Shown here piece by piece: positions 14,354 through 24,064 of a stretch of DNA of 64,000 bases. The position numbers and the translations under genes are program-made. Origin of the DNA: Dehalococcoidia bacterium. GTDB lineage: Bacteria > Chloroflexota > Dehalococcoidia > GIF9 > UBA5629. The notes beneath the pieces were generated by a model that was not told the origin of the DNA, did no database searches, and was given only the letters and a program-made list of their open reading frames with translations. The first letter of the stretch is position 1, and each line of letters starts with the position of its first letter. Location of the stretch: assembly GCA_041653995.1 (NCBI GenBank), contig JBAZEK010000002.1:248001-312000 (forward strand), in the 5' to 3' direction.

Positions 14354-15799
14354 TCAGCCGCGCTTGAGGAATTCCCCGTAGGTCACCATGGAGTTAAGTA
14401 CTTTGGCTGCCTCGTCGGGCATGCCGTAGCAGACCATGTTCTCCTTCGCGATGCAGCGCAATATGTCGACATCGAGCGCGCGCTCGCCGCGCGGCGTCGG
14501 CAGCTCCGCAGCTATGATGACGGGTTTATCGTATTTGCGGGATATGGCCTTCATCTCGCGGAAGGAATTGGTATAGGAGTCGACGACGAACTCGAAAAAT
14601 TTCTTTTTCTCTTCCTCGTTAGTGGGAAGGCCCACCCTGGCGAAGTGCGGGAAGGGTACGCCCAGTGCCAGAACGCTGTCGGTATCATCGCACCTGGCCA
14701 GTATATCCACCACCCTTGTAATGTTGTCGGCCGACCCGGCCACCAGGTCCACGGGATTGTTGCGGCTCCACCACCCCGGCAGGAACGAGTCCAGCTCTTT
14801 AATCACATCCCCGGGCAGCTTGATCACGTCCAGACCCAGCCTGGCGCACGCGTCGGCGGCCAGCACACCCCAGCCGCCCCCCAGCGTCGCGATGCCCACC
14901 CTGCGCCCGCGCGGTATGGGATGGCAGGTAAAGCCGTAGCCCAGGTTCATCAGTTCCAGCAGGTTGTTGGCTCTGACTATGCCCGCCTGCCGGCTGATGC
15001 CGTTGAACACTTCGGCCGATCCGGAGAGGGCGGCGGTATGCGACCTGGCCGCCGAGGCGCCGGCCTCGGTCTCCCCGACCTTGATCATTACGATGGGTTT
15101 CTTAAGGCTGGTTCTCCTGGCTATCTCGAAAAACCTGCGCCCGTCCTTGAAGCCTTCGATATAGCTGAGGATAACTTTTGTGTGATCGTCACCCGCCAGG
15201 TACTCCAGAAAATCCTCGGTGCGAAGGTCCGCCTCGTTGCCGATGCTGACCAGACGGCTGACTCCGAATTCGATGGACATGGCCCGGCGCGCTATGGTCA
15301 GTCCCACGTTGCCGCTCTGGGAGACGACCGCCATCTCACCGTCCGGAGGGAAGATGGGCGGCATCTGCGCATATAGTTTGGCCGACGGGCTGAGTATGCC
15401 GAAGCAGTTGGGGCCCACCAGCCTGAGGCCGCCCTGCCTGGCGATGCGCACTATCTCCTCCTGCACCGCCGCCCCGTCCCTGCCTACCTCGGCGAAGCCC
15501 GCGGTCACCACCACTCCGGCCTTGATACCTTTGGCGACACACTCTTTTATAGTGTCAACCATAGCCGGGGGCGGGACCACGATGATAGCCAGGTCCGGGA
15601 CCTCGGGTATCTCTTCTATCGTGCTGTAAACCTTCAGGCCCAGCACCTCTCCACCCTTGGGATTGACCGGATATATATTTCCCTGAAAGCCGCCGGTGCG
15701 CACATTGGCCAGGATACGGTATCCCCATTTCTTGGTATCCGTGGATGCGCCCAGGAAGGCGAGCGAACGCGGCGCAAAGAAACGGTTGAAGTCAGTCAT
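14354..15799 (-). CDS. ADP-forming acyl-CoA synthetase alpha-type (CoA-binding) protein
   Basis: This 481-aa protein combines an N-terminal CoA-binding Rossmann domain (FFAPRSLAFLGAST, residues 7-20) with succinyl-CoA-ligase-like domains. The phosphohistidine motif (ARSHTAALSG, His254) is intact. Family members interconvert acyl-CoA plus ADP and Pi with acid plus ATP, usually with an ATP-grasp beta subunit, which is not present beside it. It may pair with a subunit elsewhere, or belong to the CoA-binding branch related to protein acyltransferases. ADP-forming synthetases are common for energy conservation in anaerobic Chloroflexota and archaea. Confidence 0.85.
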   Translation of the reverse strand: MTDFNRFFAPRSLAFLGASTDTKKWGYRILANVRTGGFQGNIYPVNPKGGEVLGLKVYSTIEEIPEVPDLAIIVVPPPAMVDTIKECVAKGIKAGVVVTAGFAEVGRDGAAVQEEIVRIARQGGLRLVGPNCFGILSPSAKLYAQMPPIFPPDGEMAVVSQSGNVGLTIARRAMSIEFGVSRLVSIGNEADLRTEDFLEYLAGDDHTKVILSYIEGFKDGRRFFEIARRTSLKKPIVMIKVGETEAGASAARSHTAALSGSAEVFNGISRQAGIVRANNLLELMNLGYGFTCHPIPRGRRVGIATLGGGWGVLAADACARLGLDVIKLPGDVIKELDSFLPGWWSRNNPVDLVAGSADNITRVVDILARCDDTDSVLALGVPFPHFARVGLPTNEEEKKKFFEFVVDSYTNSFREMKAISRKYDKPVIIAAELPTPRGERALDVDILRCIAKENMVCYGMPDEAAKVLNSMVTYGEFLKRG

Positions 15800-15972
15800 G
15801 AGCAGTCAGTCCTTTCAGAAAAATTGCGGCAGCGGACAGCGGTCACATAAAACAGCAGATATTTTAACATTACCAGTAGTCAGTAACAAATGGAGCGGCC
15901 CGGCCGGTCAAGCTGCCGGATAGTACAAACTGCTATAATAAGCCCGGGCACACCGGGAGCGAGAGGGTTAGC

Positions 15973-16542
15973 ATGGAGATATGGAGAAAGCTGCTCAACC
16001 GTATGATGCGGGCCTCAAGGCTGGATTCCGGCTTCTTCGAGGAGATGGAGACCGAGGAGGATGCCCTGGCGCATGCCATCATGGTAGCTTTAATAGTCAG
16101 CGCAGCCACGGGCATCGGCATGGGCCTGGCCGCCCTGGTAGGAGGCGCGGGCGCCATGTGGTTCCTCTGGGGGCTGTTGAGCGGGTTCCTGGCTTCGCTG
16201 GCCGGATGGTACGCCTGGGTGCTGATCACCTTCTTCTGCGGCACAACCTTCCTGCGCGGACCTGAAAAGGCCAGCCTGGGTGAACTGACCCGTACCCTGG
16301 GCCTGGCCAACTCGCCGGGCATACTGCGCATATTGTCCTTTGTCCCCATGTTGGGATGGCTCATACTGGCTCTGTCCGGCATCTGGACGCTGGCCTCCGG
16401 CGTGATCGCCGTAAAACAGACCCTTGAATTCGACGCGGGCAGGGCTGCAGCCACGTGCATCCTCGGCTGGCTCTTTTACATGGCCGCGCTTGTCCTGGTT
16501 TATATCTGGCTGCCTTCGCCCTATAAGATGCTGAATTTTTAA
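15973..16542 (+). CDS. Yip1-family membrane protein
   Basis: This 189-aa protein has a short amphipathic N terminus (about 35 residues, RMMRASRLDSGFFEE) and five hydrophobic segments, with the Yip1-type pattern GELTRTLGLANSPGIL in the middle. It is a paralogue of the gene at 23085-23663: same length, same N-terminal layout, same GELxRxLGxAxSPG block. The two flank the addB-addA pair. GAGCGAGAGGG precedes the ATG. Yip1 proteins act in membrane trafficking in eukaryotes; the bacterial role is unknown. Confidence 0.8.
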   Translation: MEIWRKLLNRMMRASRLDSGFFEEMETEEDALAHAIMVALIVSAATGIGMGLAALVGGAGAMWFLWGLLSGFLASLAGWYAWVLITFFCGTTFLRGPEKASLGELTRTLGLANSPGILRILSFVPMLGWLILALSGIWTLASGVIAVKQTLEFDAGRAAATCILGWLFYMAALVLVYIWLPSPYKMLNF

Positions 16543-16589
16543 TACCTGTCACGCGGCAGCCCCTGGAAATCTGCAGATGGGGACATTCC

Positions 16590-19500
16590 TTGTTAAACGC
16601 ACTCGTTAAGAAACACAAAAAGGGCGATCTCTCCCCTCTTACCATCATCGTACCCACCACCTATGCCGGCCTTTCCCTGCGCCGCAGGATGGCTGAGGAC
16701 AGGGGACTGGTCAACGTCCGCTTCATGGCCCTGCCCCGCCTGGCCGAATATTTAGGCGCGCCTTCGCTGGCGGCGCAGGGCAAATCGCCGCTCACGCCCA
16801 TGATCCGGCTGGCGGCGGTCAGGCATTTCGCCCGCGAAATGACGGCCGTACCGCCCCTGGGCGCCGTGTCGCTTCACCCGCAGTTCCACCTTTACCTGAG
16901 GCAGACTTTCAGCGAATTCAATGGTCTGTCCGAGAGCGATTTACACAGTCTGGAGGCCTCCGGCGACGTGGTGCGCCAGGTCGTGGACTGGTACAGGAAA
17001 TATATCAATCGACTAACGCCGTTTTACACGCGTGAGGAGCTCTACCGCGCAGCCGCCTCCGCCGTAAGGGACGGCACAGCCGGTGGGGCCCTGCGCGACC
17101 TGGGCTTCATCATTTTCTACGGGATTCCCCGCTTCACGCGCTCCGAGAGGGAGCTTATCGCAGAACTGGCCCGGGCCGGACTGTGCGAGGTCGTTCTTCC
17201 GATCACGGGGGAACCGGAAGCCGACAGGTCGGCGATGCTGGAGGCCGAAAAACTGAAGGCGTGCGGAGCGCCGGTGCAAATACGCCCCTCCTTCGGAAAT
17301 AGCGGCGCGGGCGCAAGCCATATGCTGGTTTCGCCCAGCGCGACCGAAGAGGTGCGCTGGACTGTCCGCCGCATCATGCAGGACGCAGAGGCAGGACTGC
17401 CTTTCCATCGCACGGCCTTGCTTTACCGCAACTCAGACCCCTATGCATCCATAATCCAGAGTCAGTTCTCCGCAGCCGGCATCAAGCTGTCCGGGCCCGA
17501 CCCGAGGACGCTGCGCGATACGCCGGCGGGCAGGCTGCTGACCGGCCTGCTGGACGTTCTGGCCGGCGATCTCGACCGCGCCCGCCTGATGCACTGGATC
17601 GCCGAGGCGCCTGTCAGCGCCAAACAGGGCCTTTACCCGGCATCGTCCGAGCTGGTCCGCTGGGAGGTGATATCCCAGGAGGCCGGCATCGTCTCAGGCC
17701 GGCGGTCCTGGGCCGAGCGATTGACCGGCTACATCGAGAGCAAAAAGGCCGAGCTGGACGACCTGCGGTCGGACGAGGAGGCCAGCCCGGCCCGCATCGC
17801 GGGCAAAGAGGGGCAGGTCGAATCCGCAGCCAGGCTGCTGGAGTTCGTGGGTGAAGTTGCCTCGCAGAAGCCGCCGGCAGAGGGCAGGCCCTGGAGCGAG
17901 TTCGCTGATTGGGCGCTGGCCATGCTCGAGAAGTTCGAACACCGCCCGGATGAGTGGCCTGAAACAGACCGGGAGTCTCGTGAGCGCGTGTGTGAGACCA
18001 TCGGCGACATGAGGGGATTGGACACCATTGAGGACGGCACGACCCTGGCCTCATTCCGCCAGATGCTGGACGATATGCTTGCCGCGGCGGCCGATAAACT
18101 GGGCAAGGTGGGAAGGGGTGTCTTCGCCGCCCCTCTCAAGATGGCCCAGTGTATGGATTTCGATACCGTTTACATCCTGGGCATGGCCGAGGGCGCCTTC
18201 CCTCCGGCCAACGCCGATGACGCCGTATTGCCCGACGCCGTGCGCGCTTCGCTGGACATGGAAGACGCCCTGCCGCTGAGGTCCGAGCGCAGGATGGAGG
18301 AGCGCAGGCTTTTCCTCGAGGCGCTGGCCTCCGGGCGGAAGCGCATCCTGTCCTGCTGCAAGGCAACGGCCTCCAATGAGCGATCTCAGTATCCTTCGCC
18401 GTGGTTCGTAGCCGCGGCCTCGGCGCTGAGCGGCAGCCCCTTGAGCACTTCGGCGCTGGAGAAGATGGGCAGCCGTCCCTGGGTCACCATCGTTCAATCG
18501 CCCCGGCACGGGCTGAAGCTGGCAGAGGGCACATCCTTCGCCGATAAACGTGACTATGAGCTGAGCAGCCTGGCACGCTGGCACGATGCGGGCAGGCCGG
18601 TCCGGGACCACTTCCTCAATCCGCCGGGCAGCGCCGGCAGGCGTGTCCTGGACATGGAAGACGCCCGCAACAGCACCCGCCTCACCGCCTGGGACGGCAA
18701 TCTGGCAGGGGCCAGGCAGGCCAGCCAGAGGTTGAACATCGTGGACGGCGCCGCTTTTTCCGCCACGCGGCTGGAGAAATGGGCCGGCTGTCCCTTTAAA
18801 TATTTCCTGGAGAACATACTCAATATTGTTGTGCTCGATCCCCCCGAGGAGCTGCTGGAGATCGATCCCATGGAGCGAGGCTCGCTGCTCCACAGGGTAC
18901 TTGAACGGTTTCACAACGAGTGCTCGTCCGCCGGGATCGCGCCGGCCCACGGCGCCCCCTGGCAGAAAAAGCATCTGGCTCTGCTCACCGGCATCGCCAT
19001 GGATGAGTTCGAGGAGGCCGGCAGGCGCGGAGTCACCGGCCATCCCCTGCTCTGGCAGGCGGCTCAAACCGAAATGCTGCACGATCTTTCCGTCTTCCTG
19101 CAGGAGGACAACGCCCTGCGCGCCCGGAACGTTTCCAAACCCGAGTATGCCGAGTACAGCTTCGGCATCGACGGCGATGCAAGGTCCCACGCCGCGCCCC
19201 GCGTACGGCTGGCAGGAGGACTCACCATAAGCTTCCGCGGCAAGATAGACCGCATCGATTTCAATCCGGGTCGCAGCAGGGCCTGGGTGATCGATTACAA
19301 GACCGGCAAAGCGCGCAACCTGGACGTGTTCAAAAAAGACATGCTGATCGGCGGTACGCTGCTGCAGCTGCCTGTCTACGCCCTCGCGCTGCGCGCCGGC
19401 ATGGACGAGGATTGTGTGATCGAAGCTATGTACTGGTACAACACGGGCCGCGGGGGCTTCAGGCGCATGGAGGTCCCTCTGGCAGAGGTCGAGAACAGAT

Positions 19501-19721
19501 TCCGGGAGTGCCTGGACGTGATCATAAGCGGCATAGCCGCCGGCATGTTCGCGGCCAATCCCGGCCGCATCGAAAACGAAGACTTCGGAAGCTGTGGCTG
19601 GTGCGATTTCAAGCGCATTTGCCATTCAGACCGCCATATACAGTGGGAGAGGAAGTCCGGCGACCCCGCGCTGCAACGTTACCTGCGCATGCAGGATATC
19701 GAAGGGGATTTGAATCCATGA
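16590..19721 (+). CDS. addB: AddB-like ATP-dependent nuclease subunit with Fe-S nuclease domain
   Basis: This 1043-aa protein is the partner of AddA in double-strand-break resection for recombination. The C terminus carries a RecB-type PD-(D/E)XK nuclease (VIDYKTGKA near 898). It is wrapped by the four-cysteine 4Fe-4S arrangement of AddB: one Cys near 734 (GCPFKYF) and three near 1002-1011 (CGWCDFKRIC). The N-terminal helicase-like region lacks a good Walker A, as in AddB. The start is TTG at 16590. The stop overlaps the AddA start (ATGA), showing coupled translation. Confidence 0.85.
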   Translation: MLNALVKKHKKGDLSPLTIIVPTTYAGLSLRRRMAEDRGLVNVRFMALPRLAEYLGAPSLAAQGKSPLTPMIRLAAVRHFAREMTAVPPLGAVSLHPQFHLYLRQTFSEFNGLSESDLHSLEASGDVVRQVVDWYRKYINRLTPFYTREELYRAAASAVRDGTAGGALRDLGFIIFYGIPRFTRSERELIAELARAGLCEVVLPITGEPEADRSAMLEAEKLKACGAPVQIRPSFGNSGAGASHMLVSPSATEEVRWTVRRIMQDAEAGLPFHRTALLYRNSDPYASIIQSQFSAAGIKLSGPDPRTLRDTPAGRLLTGLLDVLAGDLDRARLMHWIAEAPVSAKQGLYPASSELVRWEVISQEAGIVSGRRSWAERLTGYIESKKAELDDLRSDEEASPARIAGKEGQVESAARLLEFVGEVASQKPPAEGRPWSEFADWALAMLEKFEHRPDEWPETDRESRERVCETIGDMRGLDTIEDGTTLASFRQMLDDMLAAAADKLGKVGRGVFAAPLKMAQCMDFDTVYILGMAEGAFPPANADDAVLPDAVRASLDMEDALPLRSERRMEERRLFLEALASGRKRILSCCKATASNERSQYPSPWFVAAASALSGSPLSTSALEKMGSRPWVTIVQSPRHGLKLAEGTSFADKRDYELSSLARWHDAGRPVRDHFLNPPGSAGRRVLDMEDARNSTRLTAWDGNLAGARQASQRLNIVDGAAFSATRLEKWAGCPFKYFLENILNIVVLDPPEELLEIDPMERGSLLHRVLERFHNECSSAGIAPAHGAPWQKKHLALLTGIAMDEFEEAGRRGVTGHPLLWQAAQTEMLHDLSVFLQEDNALRARNVSKPEYAEYSFGIDGDARSHAAPRVRLAGGLTISFRGKIDRIDFNPGRSRAWVIDYKTGKARNLDVFKKDMLIGGTLLQLPVYALALRAGMDEDCVIEAMYWYNTGRGGFRRMEVPLAEVENRFRECLDVIISGIAAGMFAANPGRIENEDFGSCGWCDFKRICHSDRHIQWERKSGDPALQRYLRMQDIEGDLNP

Positions 19722-22700
19722 ACAACCTGCCGCTTACGGCCGACCATGCTTCCCGCCGCAGGATATCTGAAAACCTGCAGGAAGGGCTCTTCGTCGAGGC
19801 CGGCGCCGGCACGGGGAAAACCACCGAGATGGTTTCACGCATCGTCAACCTGATCAGGCAGGGCGTGACCACCATCGACCGCCTGGCCGCCATCACCTTT
19901 ACCGAGATGGCGGCCGCCGAGCTGCGCGACCGTGTCAGGCGCGGCCTGGAGGAGTATGCCCTCTCACCCGGCGCCTGCGAAGAGGAGAAAAAGCGCTGTC
20001 GGGAGGCGGCCGCCGATATGGACGGCGCCAGTATCCAGACCTTGCACAGCTTCGCCGCCTCTCTGCTGCGCGAGCGCCCGCTGGAGGCGGGGCTGCCGCC
20101 CAACTTCCGCATCGCGGAGCCCATCGAGGCCGACATACGTTTCGAGGATAAATGGCAATCGTGGCTGCACGGTGAATTGCTGACCGGTGATACCGCCCTC
20201 GAGCTGCTCAGATTGATCAAACTGGGATTGAAAACAGGCCACCTGCGCGCCGCCGCAATAGCGCTGCAAAGCAACTACGACCGCATCGGCCAACCCTTCG
20301 ACATTCACCCGGCGCCGCCGCGCCGGGCGGTGGCGAAAGTGGTCGAATCCCTTCCGCTGATGCAGAAACTGTGCAGCCTCTGCCTGGACGAATCGGACAA
20401 CCTCTATCAGCATATGCAGGGTGTCCTCAGCCTGGGCGCCGCGCTTTCCTCCATGCAGCCGTCCGATGATTACGCCCTGATGGCGCTGGCCAGGGGCGGC
20501 AAGCTCAAACAAAGCAGGGGCGACAGAAAGAAATGGGGCAACCTGCCGTCCGGCGAGAACGCCTGCAGCGAGCTTAAGGCCCTGCTGGGCGATCTGGAGG
20601 AGGCCCGGCAGGCCGAGATCGAATCCGTCAAACAGGCCGGGCTGGCCGTCCTGCTCGAAAAGCTGCGCCTGGCGGTGCTCGCCTACGCTGACGAGCGGCG
20701 CGCGGGCGGCGTGGCCGAGTTTCACGACCTGCTGGTGTGGGCGCGCGATACGCTGCGCGATAATGCGTCCGTCAGAAAGCACTTCCAGCATAAATACAGC
20801 CGGATACTGATCGACGAATTCCAGGACACCGACCCTATCCAGGCCGAGATAGCCTTTTACCTGACATCCGGGCCTGCTGAAGGCGGCCGCGACCTGGCCG
20901 AGAGCGACTGGAAAAAGCTCAGCCCGCTCCCGGGCAGGCTCTTTGTTGTGGGAGATCCCAAGCAATCCATCTACCGCTTCCGCCGGGCCGATATCGCCAC
21001 GGTGGACACGGTGCGCGGACTGATGGCGGCCGGCAGCGCGCCGCTGACGCACAACTTCCGGTCGCAGCACACCATCATAGCCTGGGTCAACCATGTTTTC
21101 CAGAGGTGGATGGTCGGCCGGGAGGGCGTGCAGCCGCCCTACATGAATCTGGAGCACGCTCAGATGCCGCCGGAATCGCAGCTGGAGCGCTGCGTGAAAT
21201 ATATCGGAGGCTACGTTGAAAACGAACGGGCTGCTGTTAGGCGCCGGGAGGCACAGGAGGTGGCGCTGCTCCTGCAGCATATCCGGACGGGGGGCTGGCA
21301 GGTCAGGGGGACGGACGGCGCGCTGCGGGACGCTGAATTCCGGGACGTCTGCATCCTGATGCCGTCGCGCACCGGCCTGGCGGCGCTTGAGCGCCAGCTT
21401 TCAGAGGCGAGGGTCCCCTACCGCATCGAGAGCGAGTCATTCATACTGGGCACGCAGGACGTAAAGGAACTGCTCAATTGCCTGCGGGCCATCGACTCGC
21501 CCGCCGACCAGGTTGCGCTGGTGGGCGCCCTGCGCTCATCGGCCTTCGCCTGCAGCGATGAGGACCTGCTGCTGTGGGTGGAGGGCGGCGGCAGGCTCGA
21601 TTATATCGATCCCGGCCGGGGAGAGGGTATCGTAAGGGATGCCCTGGCGACGCTGCAGAGTTTTCACGTCGGGCGCGGCTGGCTGCAGGCCGACCGGCTG
21701 ATCGAGAATTTTATCGAGGACAGGCGCTTATCGCAGTCCGCCTACGGGCGGTCCAGGCCGCGAGAGAAGCTGCGCCGCCTTCAGGCCATGGTCGACCTGG
21801 CGCGGGCCTATGCCAGGGTGGAGGGCAGTTCGCTGCGGGGATTTTTGGACTGGATGGACCGTCGTGCGGAGGAGGGGTCGCGCATGGAGGAGGCGCCCGT
21901 GCCGGAGGCGGACGAGGACGCAGTGCGCATCATGACCGTCCACGCCGCCAAGGGGCTGGAGTTCCCCATCGTGATTATGCTCGGCCTGGACGACCGCCCC
22001 AGCGCCCGTTTCTCCAGCGTGATCTTCGACAGGTCCGGAGGCTGCGAGGTCCGCCTGGGCAGCGGCGCCGGCGAGTTCAAGACGGCAGGCTATGACGGGC
22101 TCAAGGACATCGAGAGAGAGGCTGAGGAAGCCGAGCGTGTGAGGCTCAAATATGTTGCCGCCACGCGCGCGCGCGACCACCTCGTGCTCAGCCTTTATCA
22201 CTCGTCAGAAAAGACCGATGCGGCCGCAATTCTGGGGCACTGCGAGGGCGCTGCGGACCTATGGGGGGAGATCGACCTTTCCGGCGTGACGCCTTTTCGC
22301 CCGGACGCCGAAGCCGTTGCCGATGAAAAGGATGATGGTAAGCCCGAACTGGATAGATGGAAGGAACGGCGCGCGCTCGTACTGGCGCAATCATCCAGGC
22401 CGGCGGCCGTAGCTGTAACCGACCTGGTGAAGATGTCCAAGGAGGAGGCCGAGGGCGGGGAGGTCTATTACCGCACCGGGCGGGGAGGCAGCAGCCTTGG
22501 CCGGGCCGTGCACAGCGTGCTGCAGAGCATCGACCTGTCCACCGGCGCGGGCATGCAGGATTTCAGCAGGGCGCAAGCTGCCGCGGAGGGCATCGCCGGC
22601 CGCTGGCAGGAGGTGGCCAAAATGGCCGGTAACGGCCTGCAATCGGACATCGTAAGGCGCGCTGTGGCATCCGGCAATTACCACCGCGAGGTCTTCATCA

Positions 22701-22999
22701 GCGCAGCGGTCGACGGCAGGCTGCTGGAAGGGATCATGGACATTATCTTCGAGGAGGAGGACGGTCTGGTCATCGCCGATTATAAGACCGATGCCATCGA
22801 TAAAGAGGATGAGCTGTTGGAGAAGAGGGATATCTACGAACTGCAGGCGGGCCTTTACGCCCTGATGGCGCAGGAGGCAACGGGCAGGCCGGTCAAGCAG
22901 GTGGTGCTGCTGTTCCTGAGGACAAAAAAAGAAATAGCTCCGGGGGATATCGATCGACTTATCGCGGAGGCGAGGACAAGGGTGGCCGGCGTCAAATAA
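19718..22999 (+). CDS. addA: AddA-like UvrD-family helicase/nuclease
   Basis: This 1093-aa superfamily 1A helicase has Walker A AGAGTGKT (28-35), Walker B LIDEFQDTD (about 364), motif III GDPKQSIYRFRRAD (about 412), the late motif MTVHAAKGLEFP, and a C-terminal RecB nuclease motif (VIADYKTDAI, about 1018). It unwinds and degrades DNA ends with AddB. The frame is open about 100 codons further upstream inside addB, but ATG 19718 overlapping the addB stop is the natural start. The operon encodes both repair subunits; no Chi-like site can be judged from this window. Confidence 0.9.
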   Translation: MNNLPLTADHASRRRISENLQEGLFVEAGAGTGKTTEMVSRIVNLIRQGVTTIDRLAAITFTEMAAAELRDRVRRGLEEYALSPGACEEEKKRCREAAADMDGASIQTLHSFAASLLRERPLEAGLPPNFRIAEPIEADIRFEDKWQSWLHGELLTGDTALELLRLIKLGLKTGHLRAAAIALQSNYDRIGQPFDIHPAPPRRAVAKVVESLPLMQKLCSLCLDESDNLYQHMQGVLSLGAALSSMQPSDDYALMALARGGKLKQSRGDRKKWGNLPSGENACSELKALLGDLEEARQAEIESVKQAGLAVLLEKLRLAVLAYADERRAGGVAEFHDLLVWARDTLRDNASVRKHFQHKYSRILIDEFQDTDPIQAEIAFYLTSGPAEGGRDLAESDWKKLSPLPGRLFVVGDPKQSIYRFRRADIATVDTVRGLMAAGSAPLTHNFRSQHTIIAWVNHVFQRWMVGREGVQPPYMNLEHAQMPPESQLERCVKYIGGYVENERAAVRRREAQEVALLLQHIRTGGWQVRGTDGALRDAEFRDVCILMPSRTGLAALERQLSEARVPYRIESESFILGTQDVKELLNCLRAIDSPADQVALVGALRSSAFACSDEDLLLWVEGGGRLDYIDPGRGEGIVRDALATLQSFHVGRGWLQADRLIENFIEDRRLSQSAYGRSRPREKLRRLQAMVDLARAYARVEGSSLRGFLDWMDRRAEEGSRMEEAPVPEADEDAVRIMTVHAAKGLEFPIVIMLGLDDRPSARFSSVIFDRSGGCEVRLGSGAGEFKTAGYDGLKDIEREAEEAERVRLKYVAATRARDHLVLSLYHSSEKTDAAAILGHCEGAADLWGEIDLSGVTPFRPDAEAVADEKDDGKPELDRWKERRALVLAQSSRPAAVAVTDLVKMSKEEAEGGEVYYRTGRGGSSLGRAVHSVLQSIDLSTGAGMQDFSRAQAAAEGIAGRWQEVAKMAGNGLQSDIVRRAVASGNYHREVFISAAVDGRLLEGIMDIIFEEEDGLVIADYKTDAIDKEDELLEKRDIYELQAGLYALMAQEATGRPVKQVVLLFLRTKKEIAPGDIDRLIAEARTRVAGVK

Positions 23000-23084
23000 A
23001 ACCCCTGTAAAACGAGGATGCCGCAGGCTGAATGCCTCGCCGTTGCCATGCCTGTTATAATATGCCACCTAACAAAAAAGGAGG

Positions 23085-23663
23085 TTGATTATGGCATCAG
23101 GACCATTATTCCAGAGAATGTTGCGCGCAGCCAAACTGGAATCGCAGCTTTACGAGGAGGTTGAGTCCGATTCCACCGCGACCGGTCAGGCGTTGCTGGT
23201 GGTCGTGCTGGTCAGCGTCTGCTCGGGCATCGGATCAGGCATCTCCGCCGCCATGAAGGGAAGCGAGACCGTGTCCGGCTTCTTCATCGGGCTGGCCACC
23301 GGCATTATCGGATCGCTGATAGCCTGGTTCGTCTTCTCACTTCTCTGCTTCTGGCTGGGCACATCCATCTTCAAGGGGCCCAACACCAAGTCCTCACTGG
23401 GAGAACTGCTGCGGGTACTGGGCTTTGCTTACTCGCCGGGCGTGCTCAACATATTCAGCTTCATTCCGTTCATCGGCCCCATTATCCCCTTCGTGACCTG
23501 GATATGGACGATCATAGCTGCCGTGATAGCGGTCAGGCAGGCCTGCGACTTCACCACCGGCAGGTCTATCGGCACGGTCATCGTGGCCGCCATCATACCC
23601 ATCATCATCATCGTGCTGCTGGGTGTGCTGATCGGCGGAGCGATCGCGGCGGTCAGCTCGTAA
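23085..23663 (+). CDS. Yip1-family membrane protein (second copy)
   Basis: At 192 aa, this is a clear paralogue of the protein at 15973-16542. It has an N-terminal helix LFQRMLRAAKLESQLYEE, about five membrane segments and the GELLRVLGFAYSPGVL block. It starts at ATG 23091 or 23085; AAAAAAGGAGGTTGATT lies just before ATG 23091, which is in frame, so the product may be two residues shorter. The addBA pair lies between the copies, which suggests insertion of addBA between tandem Yip1 genes or a duplication around it. Confidence 0.8.
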   Translation: MIMASGPLFQRMLRAAKLESQLYEEVESDSTATGQALLVVVLVSVCSGIGSGISAAMKGSETVSGFFIGLATGIIGSLIAWFVFSLLCFWLGTSIFKGPNTKSSLGELLRVLGFAYSPGVLNIFSFIPFIGPIIPFVTWIWTIIAAVIAVRQACDFTTGRSIGTVIVAAIIPIIIIVLLGVLIGGAIAAVSS

Positions 23664-23676
23664 ACCGCGGAGCGGT

Positions 23677-23961
23677 TTATATTTTCTCGTACATGGCGAT
23701 CTCGGCCTGCCCTTCCAGGAAAGGCTTGATCGCCCTGAACATGTCCTTGAAATGGGGCGCTGACGAGTGGAAGGTCAGCGCCTCGTTGTCTTCATACTTC
23801 TCGTAGAAAAAGAAGATATCGCGGTTGTCGGCGCGCCTGTGGACGCTGTAGTCGATGCAGCCCGGGTCCTTGAGGAATTTGGGCGCGAAACTCTGGATGG
23901 CCTTTGCCATCTCGTCTCCCTGGCCTTCCTTGGCGCGCATAGTTGCGGTTATTACGATCAT
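23677..23961 (-). CDS. Antibiotic-biosynthesis-monooxygenase (YgiN-like) domain protein
   Basis: This 94-aa protein has the dimeric alpha/beta ABM ferredoxin-like fold: a first strand MIVITATMRAKEG, a central DYSVHRRADNRDIFFFYEKY, and the typical helix HSSAPHFKDMFR. Family members include quinol monooxygenases and many cofactor-free enzymes of unknown substrate. A role in redox-active quinone handling is possible. It is not obviously in an operon with the plus-strand Yip1 gene. Confidence 0.85.
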   Translation of the reverse strand: MIVITATMRAKEGQGDEMAKAIQSFAPKFLKDPGCIDYSVHRRADNRDIFFFYEKYEDNEALTFHSSAPHFKDMFRAIKPFLEGQAEIAMYEKI

Positions 23962-23970
23962 TTTACCTCT

Positions 23971-23998
23971 CCCCCTGCCCCCTCTCTCAGAGAGGGGA
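23971..23998. repeat. Short C/T-rich palindromic repeat-like element
   Basis: CCCCTCTCT and its complement AGAGAGGGG form a tight hairpin at 23979-23997 behind a CCTCTCCCCC tract. It looks like dispersed palindromic elements seen in many genomes. No T tract is next to it and no second copy was found in this window. Confidence 0.3.
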
Positions 23999-24064
23999 TA
24001 AGCTTTTTACTTAAAAAGGATCGCCTCCCTCGTTATACTCCCCCTGCAGACACGCAATGACAGG

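Noticed and set aside
19412..19717. Upstream extension of addA (102 codons)
   Set aside because: It is the alternate frame of the addB C terminus. The ATGA overlap at 19718 with the conserved helicase start just after it is the natural start.
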